From Azonexus sp. (GTDB lineage: Bacteria; Pseudomonadota; Gammaproteobacteria; Burkholderiales; Rhodocyclaceae), in contig JAGOBB010000004.1 in the NCBI GenBank assembly GCA_017983615.1, positions 1 to 64,000 on the forward strand: a stretch of DNA of 64,000 nt. The letters run 5' to 3'. Numbering within the stretch: position 1 is the stretch's first letter; each line of letters starts with the position of its first letter. This document shows, piece after piece, positions 8,398 to 17,135 of this stretch. The translations under genes were made by a program, and so were the position numbers. A model generated the notes under the pieces. The model did not search any database. It saw only the letters and a list, made by a program, of their open reading frames with translations, and was not told the DNA's origin.

Positions 8398-9105
8398 TCA
8401 GGCGACGCGCTCGCCGACGAAGATGTAGTACGGCGCCCGGAGGCCCGGCAGGTAGGGCACCGGCGCCCGGCGCTCAAGGCTGGCCTGCTCGGCGAACAGA
8501 CGACGCAGCATCGGCAGGTGTTCGGTCGACAGGTGCACGCCGTCGTGTGCGAACCAGCGGCGCCACAAACCGTTGCCCAGCCGGCTGCCGGCTGCCGGCA
8601 GATGGAAATCGACGACGCCGATGCGCCCGCCCGGCGCAAGCATGGCCTGCGCGTTGACGATCACCCGCGACCAGTCGGGAATCATGGTCAGCGCGTAGGA
8701 CATGAAGACGCAATCGACCGGCTGCTCGGGCCGCCAGGTCGTGGCGTCGGCTTCGATGACGCGGACGTTCGGGTGGTCGGCCGCCCGCTGGCGTGCCACG
8801 GCGAGCAGCGCCGGGCAGAGGTCGACCATCTCGAAACGGGCCAGCTGCCCTGCCCGCTCGCCGATCCGCCCCAAACTGCTGCCGGTACCGCAGCCGAGCT
8901 CGACGACGTGCGCGCCAGGCGGCAGATCGAGGCAGTCGATCAGCGCCTGTCGGCCATGCAGCAGACGGGCGCGAAAGGCGTCGTAGCGCTCGGCCTGCGG
9001 GGCGTAGAAGGCCTGCAGGCGGTCGGCGTGGCTGCCGGTTTTGGGCTGACCGCGCAACAGGCGCCACAGGATGCGGGCATCCGCCGCCAGATCAGGCGCG
9101 GCCAT
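8398..9105 (-). CDS. btaB: SAM-dependent methyltransferase, probably BtaB (diacylglyceryl-homoserine N-methyltransferase)
   Basis: A 235-residue class I methyltransferase with the SAM motif VVELGCGTGSSLG near residue 70 and the acidic loop FEMVDLCPALL. By itself it could methylate many things. The neighbour decides: it overlaps the btaA-like gene by 14 bases, the arrangement known from Rhodobacter sphaeroides where BtaB puts three methyl groups on the homoserine head made by BtaA to give the betaine lipid DGTS. The start at 9105 (MAAPDLAADAR) is chosen over 9180 because the longer form would be buried in btaA. Confidence 0.8.
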   Translation of the reverse strand: MAAPDLAADARILWRLLRGQPKTGSHADRLQAFYAPQAERYDAFRARLLHGRQALIDCLDLPPGAHVVELGCGTGSSLGRIGERAGQLARFEMVDLCPALLAVARQRAADHPNVRVIEADATTWRPEQPVDCVFMSYALTMIPDWSRVIVNAQAMLAPGGRIGVVDFHLPAAGSRLGNGLWRRWFAHDGVHLSTEHLPMLRRLFAEQASLERRAPVPYLPGLRAPYYIFVGERVA

Positions 9106-10333
9106 TGGCCGCCATCCTGGCGACGACGAAGCCGGCGTAGGTATGGACGCGGTCCTGAAGTTGCAAGCGGTCGGCGACATCGGTCTCGAAATCGAGCAAT
9201 TCGCCGAGCAGCAGGCGCTCCGGCCCCGCCCGCACCCAGTCGAGGAAAGGCGGGTTGGCGTGGGCGCTGCGCAGCAGCAGGCGGGCGTCCGGCGCCGCCC
9301 GCTCGAAGATGGCGTCCCACTCCTCGATCAGCGCCGCCGGGTAGTAGCAGCTCATCCAGTCCATGTGGTCGAGCAGCACGAAGCGCGTGATCGGGTCGCT
9401 GCCAGCCTGCAGGAACTCGGTGACAGTGCAGGTGTGCGGCTCGATGCAATCGACCAGGCCGCCCTTCAGCGCATTGAAATTTTCTTCCTTCAAATACGAC
9501 GGGCAACAGTCGCGGGTGTAGCTGCCGGTCAAATAGACGCGCCAGAAATAGTTGTCGCCGACCGGCAGGTTGCGGAAGACGTATTCAATGGCGTCGCGGA
9601 TAAAGCCGGAAACACCGCCCGGGTGCTGGCCCTGGACCAGCCGGCGCTGCGGATGCGGGACACCGAGCAGGCTCATGGTCAGCTGGCGGTTGAGCACCCA
9701 GTTGATGACCGGCGTCCACAATTCGGCAGCGATCTTTTCGTCGTAGATCCGGCGCTGCTCTTCGGGGCTGGTCGAGGCGAACAGTTCGGCAACGCGCTGG
9801 GCCAGCGCCGGGCGCATCCGGAAATAGGTGCGGAAGCCGCGCGCCACGAAGCCGGCCAGGCCGTGGAAGTAAAAGCTGCCGTGGCGGCTGGCGAACCAGT
9901 TGAAACGGCGGTCCCAGTAGGTTTTGGCGAACTCGGACAGCTCGTCGCGTAGCTGGTGCCGGTAGATGTTCTTGATGTTGGGGTGGAAGCCACTGCCGAA
10001 AATGGCGAAGAAGTCATCGAAGCCGAGCTTGCGGATACCGGCCATCTTCAGTTCGAGCAGCGCGTTCTGGCGCGGGTTGGCGTCGATGGCATAGACCTTG
10101 GCCGGCCCTTGCAGCGCGTAGTCCAGCGCATTGCAGCCGGCGCTGGTGATCACCATGACCGTGTCGTCCGGCCCGAGATGCAGGGCCTGGCGGTCGACAG
10201 CGGGGTCTTCCCAGCAGGTGTTGTAGACCAGCGAGCGGGAATAGAGTGCATCGAAGATCTTCTGGTCGATGCGATCCTTGAAGGTCAGGTTGAGCGCGGG
10301 GATGGAAAGGTTCTGTGGAGCGGGAGCGTTCAT
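9092..10333 (-). CDS. btaA: BtaA, S-adenosylmethionine:diacylglycerol 3-amino-3-carboxypropyltransferase
   Basis: A 413-residue protein of the DUF3419/BtaA family, close to the length of the characterised R. sphaeroides enzyme. BtaA transfers the aminocarboxypropyl group of SAM to diacylglycerol, the first step to the phosphorus-free betaine lipid DGTS. Conserved stretches include LVYNTCWEDPAVDR near the N-terminus, VITSAGCNALDY and YAIDANPRQN (SAM-binding fold), and LLDHMDWMS. The start at 10333 (MNAPAPQNLS) excludes an upstream extension that would run through a dispersed repeat. It is the first gene of a four-gene minus-strand operon. In other bacteria these genes respond to phosphate starvation; I did not find a convincing Pho box in the 140 bases upstream. 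Confidence 0.85.
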   Translation of the reverse strand: MNAPAPQNLSIPALNLTFKDRIDQKIFDALYSRSLVYNTCWEDPAVDRQALHLGPDDTVMVITSAGCNALDYALQGPAKVYAIDANPRQNALLELKMAGIRKLGFDDFFAIFGSGFHPNIKNIYRHQLRDELSEFAKTYWDRRFNWFASRHGSFYFHGLAGFVARGFRTYFRMRPALAQRVAELFASTSPEEQRRIYDEKIAAELWTPVINWVLNRQLTMSLLGVPHPQRRLVQGQHPGGVSGFIRDAIEYVFRNLPVGDNYFWRVYLTGSYTRDCCPSYLKEENFNALKGGLVDCIEPHTCTVTEFLQAGSDPITRFVLLDHMDWMSCYYPAALIEEWDAIFERAAPDARLLLRSAHANPPFLDWVRAGPERLLLGELLDFETDVADRLQLQDRVHTYAGFVVARMAANGRA

Positions 10334-10451
10334 GGTGGCGCGGTTCGAGTCGGAATCCCGCGAAAGTAAGCGTCCGGTGTTACGAACCCATGACAAACGC
10401 CCAATGATCGGACCGATTCCCGGTTTTTTCGGCCCCGGCTCGATGGAAAAA

Positions 10452-10491
10452 TCCTGATTTTTGCCCTTTTTTCCGGCCGACCGTAGCATTT
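10452..10491 (-). repeat. dispersed bipartite repeat, copy 3
   Basis: Minus-strand core AAATGCTACGGTCGGCC (10491 to 10475), then GGAAAAAAG, GGCA and an A-rich tail. It sits upstream of btaA in the intergenic region shared with the small gene at 10595. Confidence 0.85.
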
Positions 10492-10594
10492 GGCCGGTCG
10501 ACAAATTTGGATACAAATCGTCGCACAAAGGCAACGGGAAAAATTCCATTTCGGTACCAAACTGATTCTTTGATTACTTTCAAAGGAGTCTCCG

Positions 10595-10909
10595 ATGCAG
10601 CCCGAACCTCATTGGCAAGAACAGACTCGTGCCCGATTCATCGCCCTGTCCCGCCTCCACTTCGGCCTGGTCCAGCCGGCCGAAATCAAACCGCCACGCC
10701 GCGTAGCCGGCTCGACGCGCCAGATGCTCCGCTCGCTGCTCGTCGCCGGTTCCCTCGGCGCCCTGTTCGGCAGCCCGGCCTTCGCCAGCGAAGCCAGCCG
10801 CCAGACCGAACCCGGCAAACGCCACCCGAACAGCCACAGCTCGCGGCTCAAGGCCGACGACCTCCAGGCCCACGCCAACCGTTTATCCATCTACGGCAAA
10901 CATCGCTGA
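10595..10909 (+). CDS. small exported or membrane-anchored protein of unknown function
   Basis: A 104-residue protein preceded by a strong ribosome binding site (AAAGGAG, 8 bases before the ATG). The first 43 residues are soluble and charged, then a hydrophobic segment MLRSLLVAGSLGALFG ends in a signal-peptidase-like SPAFASEAS, and the tail is rich in His, Arg and Ser. It could be a signal-anchor protein or a protein with a long export signal. No family recognised. It lies 36 bases before the DegQ-like protease gene on the same strand, which suggests co-transcription. Confidence 0.65.
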   Translation: MQPEPHWQEQTRARFIALSRLHFGLVQPAEIKPPRRVAGSTRQMLRSLLVAGSLGALFGSPAFASEASRQTEPGKRHPNSHSSRLKADDLQAHANRLSIYGKHR

Positions 10910-10945
10910 TCGCTTTTCCACAAACCCACGCCACAAGAGGTGAAC

Positions 10946-12412
10946 ATGAAACGTAGTCCCCTGAAGATGACGGTCGCTGCCGTCGCCATCTCGGCCGCCC
11001 TGGGCGGCGCCTATTCGCTCGGCCAGACCGTCCCCTTCGCCAGCGCCCATGCCGCTGTCCAACCGGTCGCTGCCGTCGCACCGGCCAGCGCACCGGCCCC
11101 TGCCCCGGCCGGCCTGCCCGACATGCGCAGCATCGTCGCCAGCAACGCGCCAGCCGTCGTCAACATCAGCGTCACCGGCACGCGCAAGACGGCGGCCAGC
11201 CAGCCCGACCTCCAGCAGATGGACCCGAGCGACCCGTTCTATCAGTTCTTCCGCCATTTCCGTGGCCAGTTTCCCGAAGGCAACCAGCCGCTGCGCGGCC
11301 TCGGCTCCGGCTTCATTGTCACGGCCGACGGCACCGTGCTGACCAATGCCCACGTCGTAGACGGCGCCGAGGAAGTCACTGTCAAGCTCAATGACAAGCG
11401 CGAATACAAGGCCAAAGTGCTCGGCCTCGACAAGGCCAGCGACGTCGCCGTGCTGAAAATTGACGGCAAGAACCTGCCGACCGTAAAAATCGGCTCCTCG
11501 ACCAACACCCAGGTCGGCGAATGGGTGCTCGCCATCGGCTCGCCCTTCGGCTTCGACAGCAGCGCCAGCGCCGGCATCGTCTCGGCCAAGTCGCGCAACC
11601 TGCCGGACGGCAGCTACGTGCCCTTCATCCAGACCGACGTCGCGGTCAATCCCGGCAACTCCGGCGGCCCGCTGTTCAACCTGAACGGCGAGGTGATCGG
11701 CATCAATTCGCAGATCTACTCGCGCAGCGGCGGCTACCAGGGCCTCTCCTTCGCCATCCCGATCGAAGTGGCAATGAACGTCGAAAAGCAGATCCTCGCC
11801 CACGGCAAGGTCCAGCGCGGCAAGCTCGGCGTCACCATCCAGGATGTCAATCAATCGCTGGCCGACACCTTCGGCCTCGCCAAGCCGGCAGGCGCGCTGG
11901 TCTCCGCCGTCGAAAAAGGCAGCCCGGCCGCCAAGGCAGGCCTCGAACCGGGCGACGTGATCCTCGGCATCGACGGCAAGACTGTCGACAACTCCGGCGA
12001 ACTGCCCGCCGCCGTCGCCACCAAGCAACCCGGCGAATCGGCCCGCCTGCAAGTCTGGCGCAAGGGCGAAACGCGCACCATTGATGTCAAGGTCGGCAGC
12101 TTCGCCGATGAAAAGGTCGCCACGGCGGATAAGCAGCCCGCCGACAAAAGCCGCCTCGGCGTCGCCGTCCGCCCGCTGACCCCGGAAGAGCAGCGTCAGG
12201 CAGAGGTCAAGGGCGGCGTGCTCGTCGAGCAATCCGGCGGTGCCGCCGCCAAGGCCGGCATCCGCCCGGGCGACATCATCGTCTCGGTCAACGGCCAGCC
12301 GATCGCCGACATCGAGCAGTTGCGCGGCATCATCGCCAAATCCGGCAAGAAAGCCGCCATCCTGGTCGAACGCGGCGATTCGCGAATATTTGTGCCGGTC
12401 GATCTCGGCTAA
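10946..12412 (+). CDS. degQ: Do-family periplasmic serine protease (DegQ/DegP type)
   Basis: A 488-residue exported protease and chaperone for misfolded envelope proteins. After the signal peptide come a trypsin-like domain with the triad His (LTNAHVVDG), Asp (DKASDVAVLK) and Ser (NPGNSGGPLF), and two PDZ domains, the first starting at RGKLGVTIQDV and the second at KSRLGVAVRPL. Length and domain order are typical. The ATG at 10946 is 5 bases behind AAGAGG; a GTG at 10940 is less likely. A rho-independent terminator follows. DegP, DegQ and MucD cannot be separated from sequence alone; the symbol is a family label. Confidence 0.93.
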   Translation: MKRSPLKMTVAAVAISAALGGAYSLGQTVPFASAHAAVQPVAAVAPASAPAPAPAGLPDMRSIVASNAPAVVNISVTGTRKTAASQPDLQQMDPSDPFYQFFRHFRGQFPEGNQPLRGLGSGFIVTADGTVLTNAHVVDGAEEVTVKLNDKREYKAKVLGLDKASDVAVLKIDGKNLPTVKIGSSTNTQVGEWVLAIGSPFGFDSSASAGIVSAKSRNLPDGSYVPFIQTDVAVNPGNSGGPLFNLNGEVIGINSQIYSRSGGYQGLSFAIPIEVAMNVEKQILAHGKVQRGKLGVTIQDVNQSLADTFGLAKPAGALVSAVEKGSPAAKAGLEPGDVILGIDGKTVDNSGELPAAVATKQPGESARLQVWRKGETRTIDVKVGSFADEKVATADKQPADKSRLGVAVRPLTPEEQRQAEVKGGVLVEQSGGAAAKAGIRPGDIIVSVNGQPIADIEQLRGIIAKSGKKAAILVERGDSRIFVPVDLG

Positions 12413-12417
12413 CCCCC

Positions 12418-12449
12418 AAATAGGCCGCTCGAATGAACGGCCTATTTTT
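12418..12449 (+). terminator. rho-independent terminator after the Do protease gene
   Basis: AATAGGCCG and CGGCCTATT form a 9-base stem with a 9-base loop, followed by a T run. It begins 6 bases past the stop codon. Confidence 0.85.
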
Positions 12450-12481
12450 CATGTAACTGACCTCAAAATCCCGATGCGACG

Positions 12482-12514
12482 GTGCAATGCATTCCTCAAT
12501 GGAATGCATTGCAC
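12482..12514. promoter_or_regulatory. perfect 14-bp inverted repeat, probable operator
   Basis: GTGCAATGCATTCC is followed by a 5-base spacer and its exact complement. Each arm holds the 8-base palindrome AATGCATT, so the site is a palindrome of palindromes. It has no T run and lies about 100 bases before the hydrolase gene at 12616, so an operator is more likely than a terminator. The regulator is not identified. Confidence 0.6.
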
Positions 12515-12615
12515 GCGCCAAATTCGATTGAGTACAGCTGCAAACCGCCTTAATTTCGCGGTTATAGGCTGCTGTTTTGCACTTCGCAAAATGCTCGAAT
12601 TTGAAGGGAAGAACA

Positions 12616-13596
12616 ATGGGAAAGCCGCGCGAACAGGCCGTAGCAAGGTGCGCGAATGAAGGCGAGTCGATCACCATTTCAGCTCGGGATGGATACTCCC
12701 TCCATGCTTCAGTTTGGGCCTTCGACGCCCAGCCTCGGTACTCACCTCGACCAGTTGTAATAATCAATCCGGCCACATCGGTTCATAGCCGCTACTACGC
12801 GCGTTTTGCTGCCTTTCTGCACGCCAACGGGTTTGATGTGGTCACCTACGACTATCGCGGCATCGGCGGCTCCCGCCCCAAAACACTACGAGGCTTTGAT
12901 GCCGGCTGGATTGAATGGGGCACGCTGGACTTCGAAGGCGTCTTGAGATTTGTCGCCCAGCGTTTTCCCGGCCAGCCCGTACAGGTCGTGGCACATAGCG
13001 TGGGCGGGTTTCTGGTCGGTCTCGCGGAGTCGAACCATCTGGTCAGCCGCGTCTTCACCATGGGCGCGCAGTTCGCCTACTGGAAGGACTACGCACGCCA
13101 TCAGCGCTTGTCCATGCTTTGGCGTTGGCATGTGGTCATGCCTGCCCTGGCGCATGTCTTCGGGTATTTCCCGGGAAAGCGTCTAGGCTGGCTCGAAGAT
13201 ACGCCACGCGGGGTTGTGCACGACTGGACGGCGCGCCATCCGCGCTTTGAGGATGCCTATCGCAAAGGACGCCGCGCCATGACAGCCGAGCAAAGACTGC
13301 AACTTGTCGAACGCTTCTGCCAGGTCAAAGGCGAGACGCTCGCGCTGTCGATGACTGACGATGCATTCGGCACCATCCCTGCGATCCATCGACTGCTTGG
13401 CTATTTCCAGAATAGCCCGGCCCGCCATCTGCGGATTGCCCCAGGCGCACTCGGGTTAAGCGAAATAGGACATTTCGCCTTCTTTCAATCCCGCTTCGAG
13501 GACTCGCTCTGGCCGATCCCTTTGTCGTGGTTGCGCGATGCCCGGGTGCCCGACAATGCGCCCGGAGAAATGATCAGCCCAAGGCTGAAACGGTAA
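12616..13596 (+). CDS. alpha/beta hydrolase
   Basis: A 326-residue hydrolase with the elbow VVAHSVGGFL (Ser about residue 137), YDYRGIGGSR early in the fold and a late GHFAFFQ that may give the catalytic His. It resembles the large cytoplasmic hydrolases annotated as serine aminopeptidase S33-like; the substrate is unknown. The ATG at 12616 has GAAGGGAAG upstream. It stands downstream of a perfect palindrome and converges on the LysR gene, overlapping its 3' end by 23 bases. From here to 22 kb the GC content falls compared with the genes before. Confidence 0.8.
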   Translation: MGKPREQAVARCANEGESITISARDGYSLHASVWAFDAQPRYSPRPVVIINPATSVHSRYYARFAAFLHANGFDVVTYDYRGIGGSRPKTLRGFDAGWIEWGTLDFEGVLRFVAQRFPGQPVQVVAHSVGGFLVGLAESNHLVSRVFTMGAQFAYWKDYARHQRLSMLWRWHVVMPALAHVFGYFPGKRLGWLEDTPRGVVHDWTARHPRFEDAYRKGRRAMTAEQRLQLVERFCQVKGETLALSMTDDAFGTIPAIHRLLGYFQNSPARHLRIAPGALGLSEIGHFAFFQSRFEDSLWPIPLSWLRDARVPDNAPGEMISPRLKR

Positions 13597-14494
13597 GCCT
13601 TGCTTCGTCGAAAATCCAGTCGATCACGGCCTGAATCTCTTTGCGCGGCGAAGGATCGGCCTGCACCAGGCAGTAAATCTGGCTTGACCTTGGCCCCGCT
13701 TGCTGCGTATCCAGGGCAATGAGGCGCCCATCGTCCAGCATGTCGGCAATCAACTCTCGCCGCCCGAGAGCGATGCCCTGCCCGGCAAGTGCAGCGTGAA
13801 TCATTTGATCGTACTGATTGAAACGCAAGATTCCTTTCGGCTTGACGCCTGACCAGCCCAGCATTTCCAGCCACGTTTGCCATGACCACCATGGACGAAG
13901 ATCACCATCGAATTCGAGCAACACGGAATCGGCAATAGCCTCCGGATTGTCGAGTCGCTTGATACCCAAGGCGGGATGAGCGACCGGTGAAATAGTTTCG
14001 CCAAACAGGCGCCGTGCGCCTTCGGGAGCAGCCGATTCTGCACAATACCGGATCGCGATATCCCCCCCTTCCTTGCGCAGGTCGACAATCTGATTATTTG
14101 CCGACAGGCGGATTTCGATTTCCGGATTTTTCTGTTGAAACCGCCCCAAACGCGGCAGCAGCCACAGGCCGACGAAACCAACACTGGCGGTAACCGTCAC
14201 CGGTCGCTGCCGCAAGTTGTCCTGCATGGCACCGACGACATCCTGCAGTTGCTGCATCGAGTTATCAGCCACCCGAAAAAGGCGCTCGCCTTCCGCTGTG
14301 AAAGCGATGGCTCGATGGCTGCGCACAAAGAGCTTCACCCCCAGGCTCTCTTCCAGCCCGTGAATCTGCCGGCTCACCGCAGATTGCGTCAGGAACAGGT
14401 CCTGTGCGGCCAGCGTAATGCTCATACGCCGACCGACCGCGACAAACCCGCGGATCAGATCAAGGGATGGGATTTTGGCGAGTGGGATAGACAT
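13574..14494 (-). CDS. LysR-family transcriptional regulator (GcvA-like)
   Basis: A 306-residue regulator with an N-terminal winged helix (LAAQDLFLTQSAVSRQIHGL, recognition helix at about 28-48) and a LysR substrate-binding domain from about residue 95. The helix and the phrase VKLFVRSHRAIAFTAEGERL are typical of the GcvA-like branch. It is transcribed divergently from the MFS gene at 14617 with 122 bases between them, the usual arrangement for a LysR protein that controls its neighbour. It is therefore the likely regulator of the catabolic-looking cluster to the right; the inducer is unknown. Confidence 0.9.
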   Translation of the reverse strand: MSIPLAKIPSLDLIRGFVAVGRRMSITLAAQDLFLTQSAVSRQIHGLEESLGVKLFVRSHRAIAFTAEGERLFRVADNSMQQLQDVVGAMQDNLRQRPVTVTASVGFVGLWLLPRLGRFQQKNPEIEIRLSANNQIVDLRKEGGDIAIRYCAESAAPEGARRLFGETISPVAHPALGIKRLDNPEAIADSVLLEFDGDLRPWWSWQTWLEMLGWSGVKPKGILRFNQYDQMIHAALAGQGIALGRRELIADMLDDGRLIALDTQQAGPRSSQIYCLVQADPSPRKEIQAVIDWIFDEARLTVSALG

Positions 14495-14616
14495 TCTATT
14501 GGCTCATGTGAAACAGCGAAAAACTCGGTTGAGTATGACCTGAAACGGCATTCTAATGAGGATATGCAGGGATCGGCCAAAACAAAATAATTGCCCAGAG
14601 AGAATGTGATACTGAG

Positions 14617-15849
14617 ATGGAAAGATCAAATGACGCAGCTTGCTGGTGGCACCAAGCTTGGGTGTATGTCGTGGCAGGCGGCCTGATCATGGGGCTGGCG
14701 CTGGGGATTCGGCACGCGACAGGAATATTTCAGGTGCCGATTACGATGAGTAACGGCTGGACGCGCGAGGCCTTCGGATTCTCCATTGCCATGCAGAACT
14801 TGATCTGGGGTTTGGCCCAACCGTTTACCGGCATGCTGGCCGACCGGTTTGGGTCGCTGCGCGTCATTGTTGCCGGACTGATTTTCTATGCCATCGGTCT
14901 CGCCTGGATGAGCGTGGCCGCGACGCCATTGACGTTCACGTTGTCGGCGGGATTGTGCATAGGCGTCGCCCTCTCCGGTACTTCTTTCGGGGTGATTTAT
15001 GGCGCGCTTAGCCGAATGGTGCCGCCGGATCGGCGTAGCTGGGCGCTCGGCCTGGCAGGCGCAGTTGGTGGCTTTGGCCAGTTTGCCATGGTGCCGCTGA
15101 CTCAGGGATTGATCAATTTGCTGACCTGGTCGGGCGCACTGGTCGCCTTGGCGGTCACCTGCGCCGCTTTTTTGCCTCTGGCCTTGCCCATGCGTGAAAG
15201 CGCATCGACAACAGCTGTCCATGGCCCAGAACAGACGATGCGCGAAGCGCTGGCGGAGGCATTCCGGCATCGGGGCTTCTGGTTGCTGAACCTAGGCTTT
15301 CTGGCCTGCGGCTTCCAGTTGGCCTTCATCGCATCACACTTGCCTGCCTACCTGCTGGACAAGGGAATGTCGGGCAACGTGGCGGTCGCCGGACTGGCCA
15401 TCATTGCGTTGAGCAACGTGGCAGGTACCTATTGCTGCGGACTGCTGGGCGGCATGTACCGACGCAAGTACCTGCTCTCGGGCATCTATCTGGTGCGCTC
15501 CCTGGTCATGGCGCTCTTCGTCCTCTTGCCGTTGACCACCTGGAGCCTCTATCTCTTTTGTGCCGCCATGGGCTTCATCTGGCTGGGCACCGTGCCGCTG
15601 ACCAATGGCCTGGTCTCGCAGGTTTTTGGCGTGAAATACATCACCACGCTATTCGGTTTTGTCTTTTTTGGCCACCAACTGGGTTCATTTTTCGGTGTCT
15701 GGCTGGGTGGCTACATGTTCGACGTGACGAAGTCGTACGACCTGATCTGGTTCATCGGCATCGCCCTCGGGGTAATTGCCGCGCTCCTGCATTTTCCGAT
15801 CAATGACCAGGAAGTGCAACGACTCAGACTGGGCTATGGTGCGTCATAA
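14617..15849 (+). CDS. MFS transporter (oxalate/formate or monocarboxylate type)
   Basis: A 410-residue transporter with twelve predicted membrane segments and the MFS signature between segments 2 and 3 (GMLADRFGSLRV). The overall pattern resembles the monocarboxylate/OFA branch, so the substrate is probably an organic acid, which agrees with the enzymes encoded downstream. It opens a run of plus-strand genes; its TAA is immediately followed by the ATG of the EthD gene. Probably controlled by the divergent LysR protein. Confidence 0.88.
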   Translation: MERSNDAACWWHQAWVYVVAGGLIMGLALGIRHATGIFQVPITMSNGWTREAFGFSIAMQNLIWGLAQPFTGMLADRFGSLRVIVAGLIFYAIGLAWMSVAATPLTFTLSAGLCIGVALSGTSFGVIYGALSRMVPPDRRSWALGLAGAVGGFGQFAMVPLTQGLINLLTWSGALVALAVTCAAFLPLALPMRESASTTAVHGPEQTMREALAEAFRHRGFWLLNLGFLACGFQLAFIASHLPAYLLDKGMSGNVAVAGLAIIALSNVAGTYCCGLLGGMYRRKYLLSGIYLVRSLVMALFVLLPLTTWSLYLFCAAMGFIWLGTVPLTNGLVSQVFGVKYITTLFGFVFFGHQLGSFFGVWLGGYMFDVTKSYDLIWFIGIALGVIAALLHFPINDQEVQRLRLGYGAS

Positions 15850-16239
15850 ATGATCAAAATATCGTTCTGCCTTCGACGCCGGGCCGGGCTTTCCCACGCG
15901 GAATTCCTGGCGTACTGGAAAAACGAGCACAGTGCGCTCGTCCGGCAATACCGGAGCGTGCTGCGCATTGCGCAATACCACCAGTTTCATGTCGATTTTG
16001 GTCCCCTGACGTCGAAGCTGATGGCCTTCCGCGACTCGCCTGAACCCTACGATGGCATCGCGGAGATCTGGTACGAAAGCCGTAGCGCTCTTGAAACGCT
16101 CGGGCAAGATCCGGCAGCCAGGGCCGCCAGTCGACTTCTTCGGGAGGACGAAGAACGCTTCGTCGACCTGCAGAACTCCCCGATTTTTGCCGGGGAAGAG
16201 ATACCGCTGCTCGGCAGCAACCCAGGACCGCTTTTATGA
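15850..16239 (+). CDS. EthD-domain protein
   Basis: A 129-residue ferredoxin-like alpha-beta barrel protein. The N-terminal phrase RRAGLSHAEFLAYWKNEH is the EthD signature, and the later FVDLQNSP fits the family's C-terminal part. EthD proteins occur next to degradation enzymes; some are lactone or polyketide-like isomerases, others have no known reaction. It starts directly after the MFS stop codon, so coupled translation is likely. Confidence 0.8.
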   Translation: MIKISFCLRRRAGLSHAEFLAYWKNEHSALVRQYRSVLRIAQYHQFHVDFGPLTSKLMAFRDSPEPYDGIAEIWYESRSALETLGQDPAARAASRLLREDEERFVDLQNSPIFAGEEIPLLGSNPGPLL

Positions 16240-16250
16240 GAAGGAGCACC

Positions 16251-16532
16251 ATGCACTATGTATTGATCACCCATGAAGTCGAGTCATATCCAGCATGGAA
16301 GATCGTTTTTGACCGTGCCGCCGGCATTCGCAAGGACGCCGGAGAAATAAAGTATCAACTTCTGCATGTGGACAACAACACAAACGTCATTGTCCATTTC
16401 TCGCAGTGGTCCTCCCTGAGCAATGCGAGAGGCTTCTTTGAGTCCCCCGAACTGGAAAAAATCAGGCAAGAAGCAGGCGTGAAGGCCCCTTCGTTTATTT
16501 ATCTCAACGAAATTGAGCAAGCGGTCCTATAG
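16251..16532 (+). CDS. small ABM/Dabb-like ferredoxin-fold protein
   Basis: A 93-residue protein (MHYVLITHEVESYPAWKIVF) with the size and pattern of the dimeric alpha-beta barrel superfamily, comparable to antibiotic biosynthesis monooxygenase-like proteins. I choose the ATG at 16251 because AAGGAG lies 6 bases before it; an ATG at 16236 overlaps the EthD stop codon and would add five residues. Function unknown; its position between EthD and cupin genes suggests a part in the same pathway. Confidence 0.65.
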   Translation: MHYVLITHEVESYPAWKIVFDRAAGIRKDAGEIKYQLLHVDNNTNVIVHFSQWSSLSNARGFFESPELEKIRQEAGVKAPSFIYLNEIEQAVL

Positions 16533-16609
16533 CGCCAAGGGCAAGTTGCAGCCCACTCGGAAGCATTCAATCGACCTTCAAGCTGCCAAGCCATCCTAAT
16601 GGAGAAGTC

Positions 16610-17068
16610 ATGAACCCAACTGCCAGCAAACAAGGCAATAACTACAGTGTCGTCGAGATCGGTACCGCCGATCTATGGAAGGGTTACACCGCGCGACTCG
16701 GCGCGCTGCCTGGCATTGACGTACCAGGAAAATTATTTCTGCACCCGATTCTTGGTTTGACGGGCATGGAGGTTTCCGTGAACTGCCTGCGCGCAGGGAT
16801 GGCGCTCCCCTTCTACCATAAGCATCAGCGGCATGAAGAGTTGTATCTCTTCTTGCAGGGGAATGGCCAGTTTCAAGTCGATGGGGAAGTCATTGAAATT
16901 TCCGCGGGCACGATACTGCGTGTTGCTCCCGACGGCGAACGAACTTGGCGCAACAACTCCCGAGAGGACCTTTTCTATGTGGTCATTCAAGCAGTCGAGC
17001 ACTCGATAGGAGCAACTGGAACCGAAGATGGAGTCCTGGTTCAGCAAATAGTGGCCTGGCCCGACTGA
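16610..17068 (+). CDS. cupin domain protein
   Basis: A 152-residue cupin. Metal ligands are visible in FYHKHQRHEELYLFLQGNGQ; the second motif keeps only part of its consensus (SAGTILRVAPDGERTW) and the usual third His is missing, replaced near there by Arg/Thr. It may bind metal with an altered ligand set or not be an enzyme. It has a ribosome binding site (GGAG, 7 bases before ATG) and is the fourth gene of the MFS-led cluster. Confidence 0.8.
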   Translation: MNPTASKQGNNYSVVEIGTADLWKGYTARLGALPGIDVPGKLFLHPILGLTGMEVSVNCLRAGMALPFYHKHQRHEELYLFLQGNGQFQVDGEVIEISAGTILRVAPDGERTWRNNSREDLFYVVIQAVEHSIGATGTEDGVLVQQIVAWPD

Positions 17069-17135
17069 TCAAGTGATTTGCGGGCTGCTGCGCAGCAAAT
17101 GACATGAAAGTTGAATCAAACTGCAGAAAGGCACC

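Noticed and set aside
10883-12232. A 449-codon open frame on the minus strand
   Set aside because: Shadow of the Do protease gene; the protease has its triad and two PDZ domains.
12240-12659. A 139-codon frame spanning the end of the protease gene and the palindrome
   Set aside because: Overlaps the protease's second PDZ domain, crosses a terminator and lacks a ribosome binding site.
17080-17105. Small inverted repeat ATTTGC...GCAAAT upstream of the lyase-like gene
   Set aside because: Short, imperfect and without T run; too weak to call an operator or terminator.
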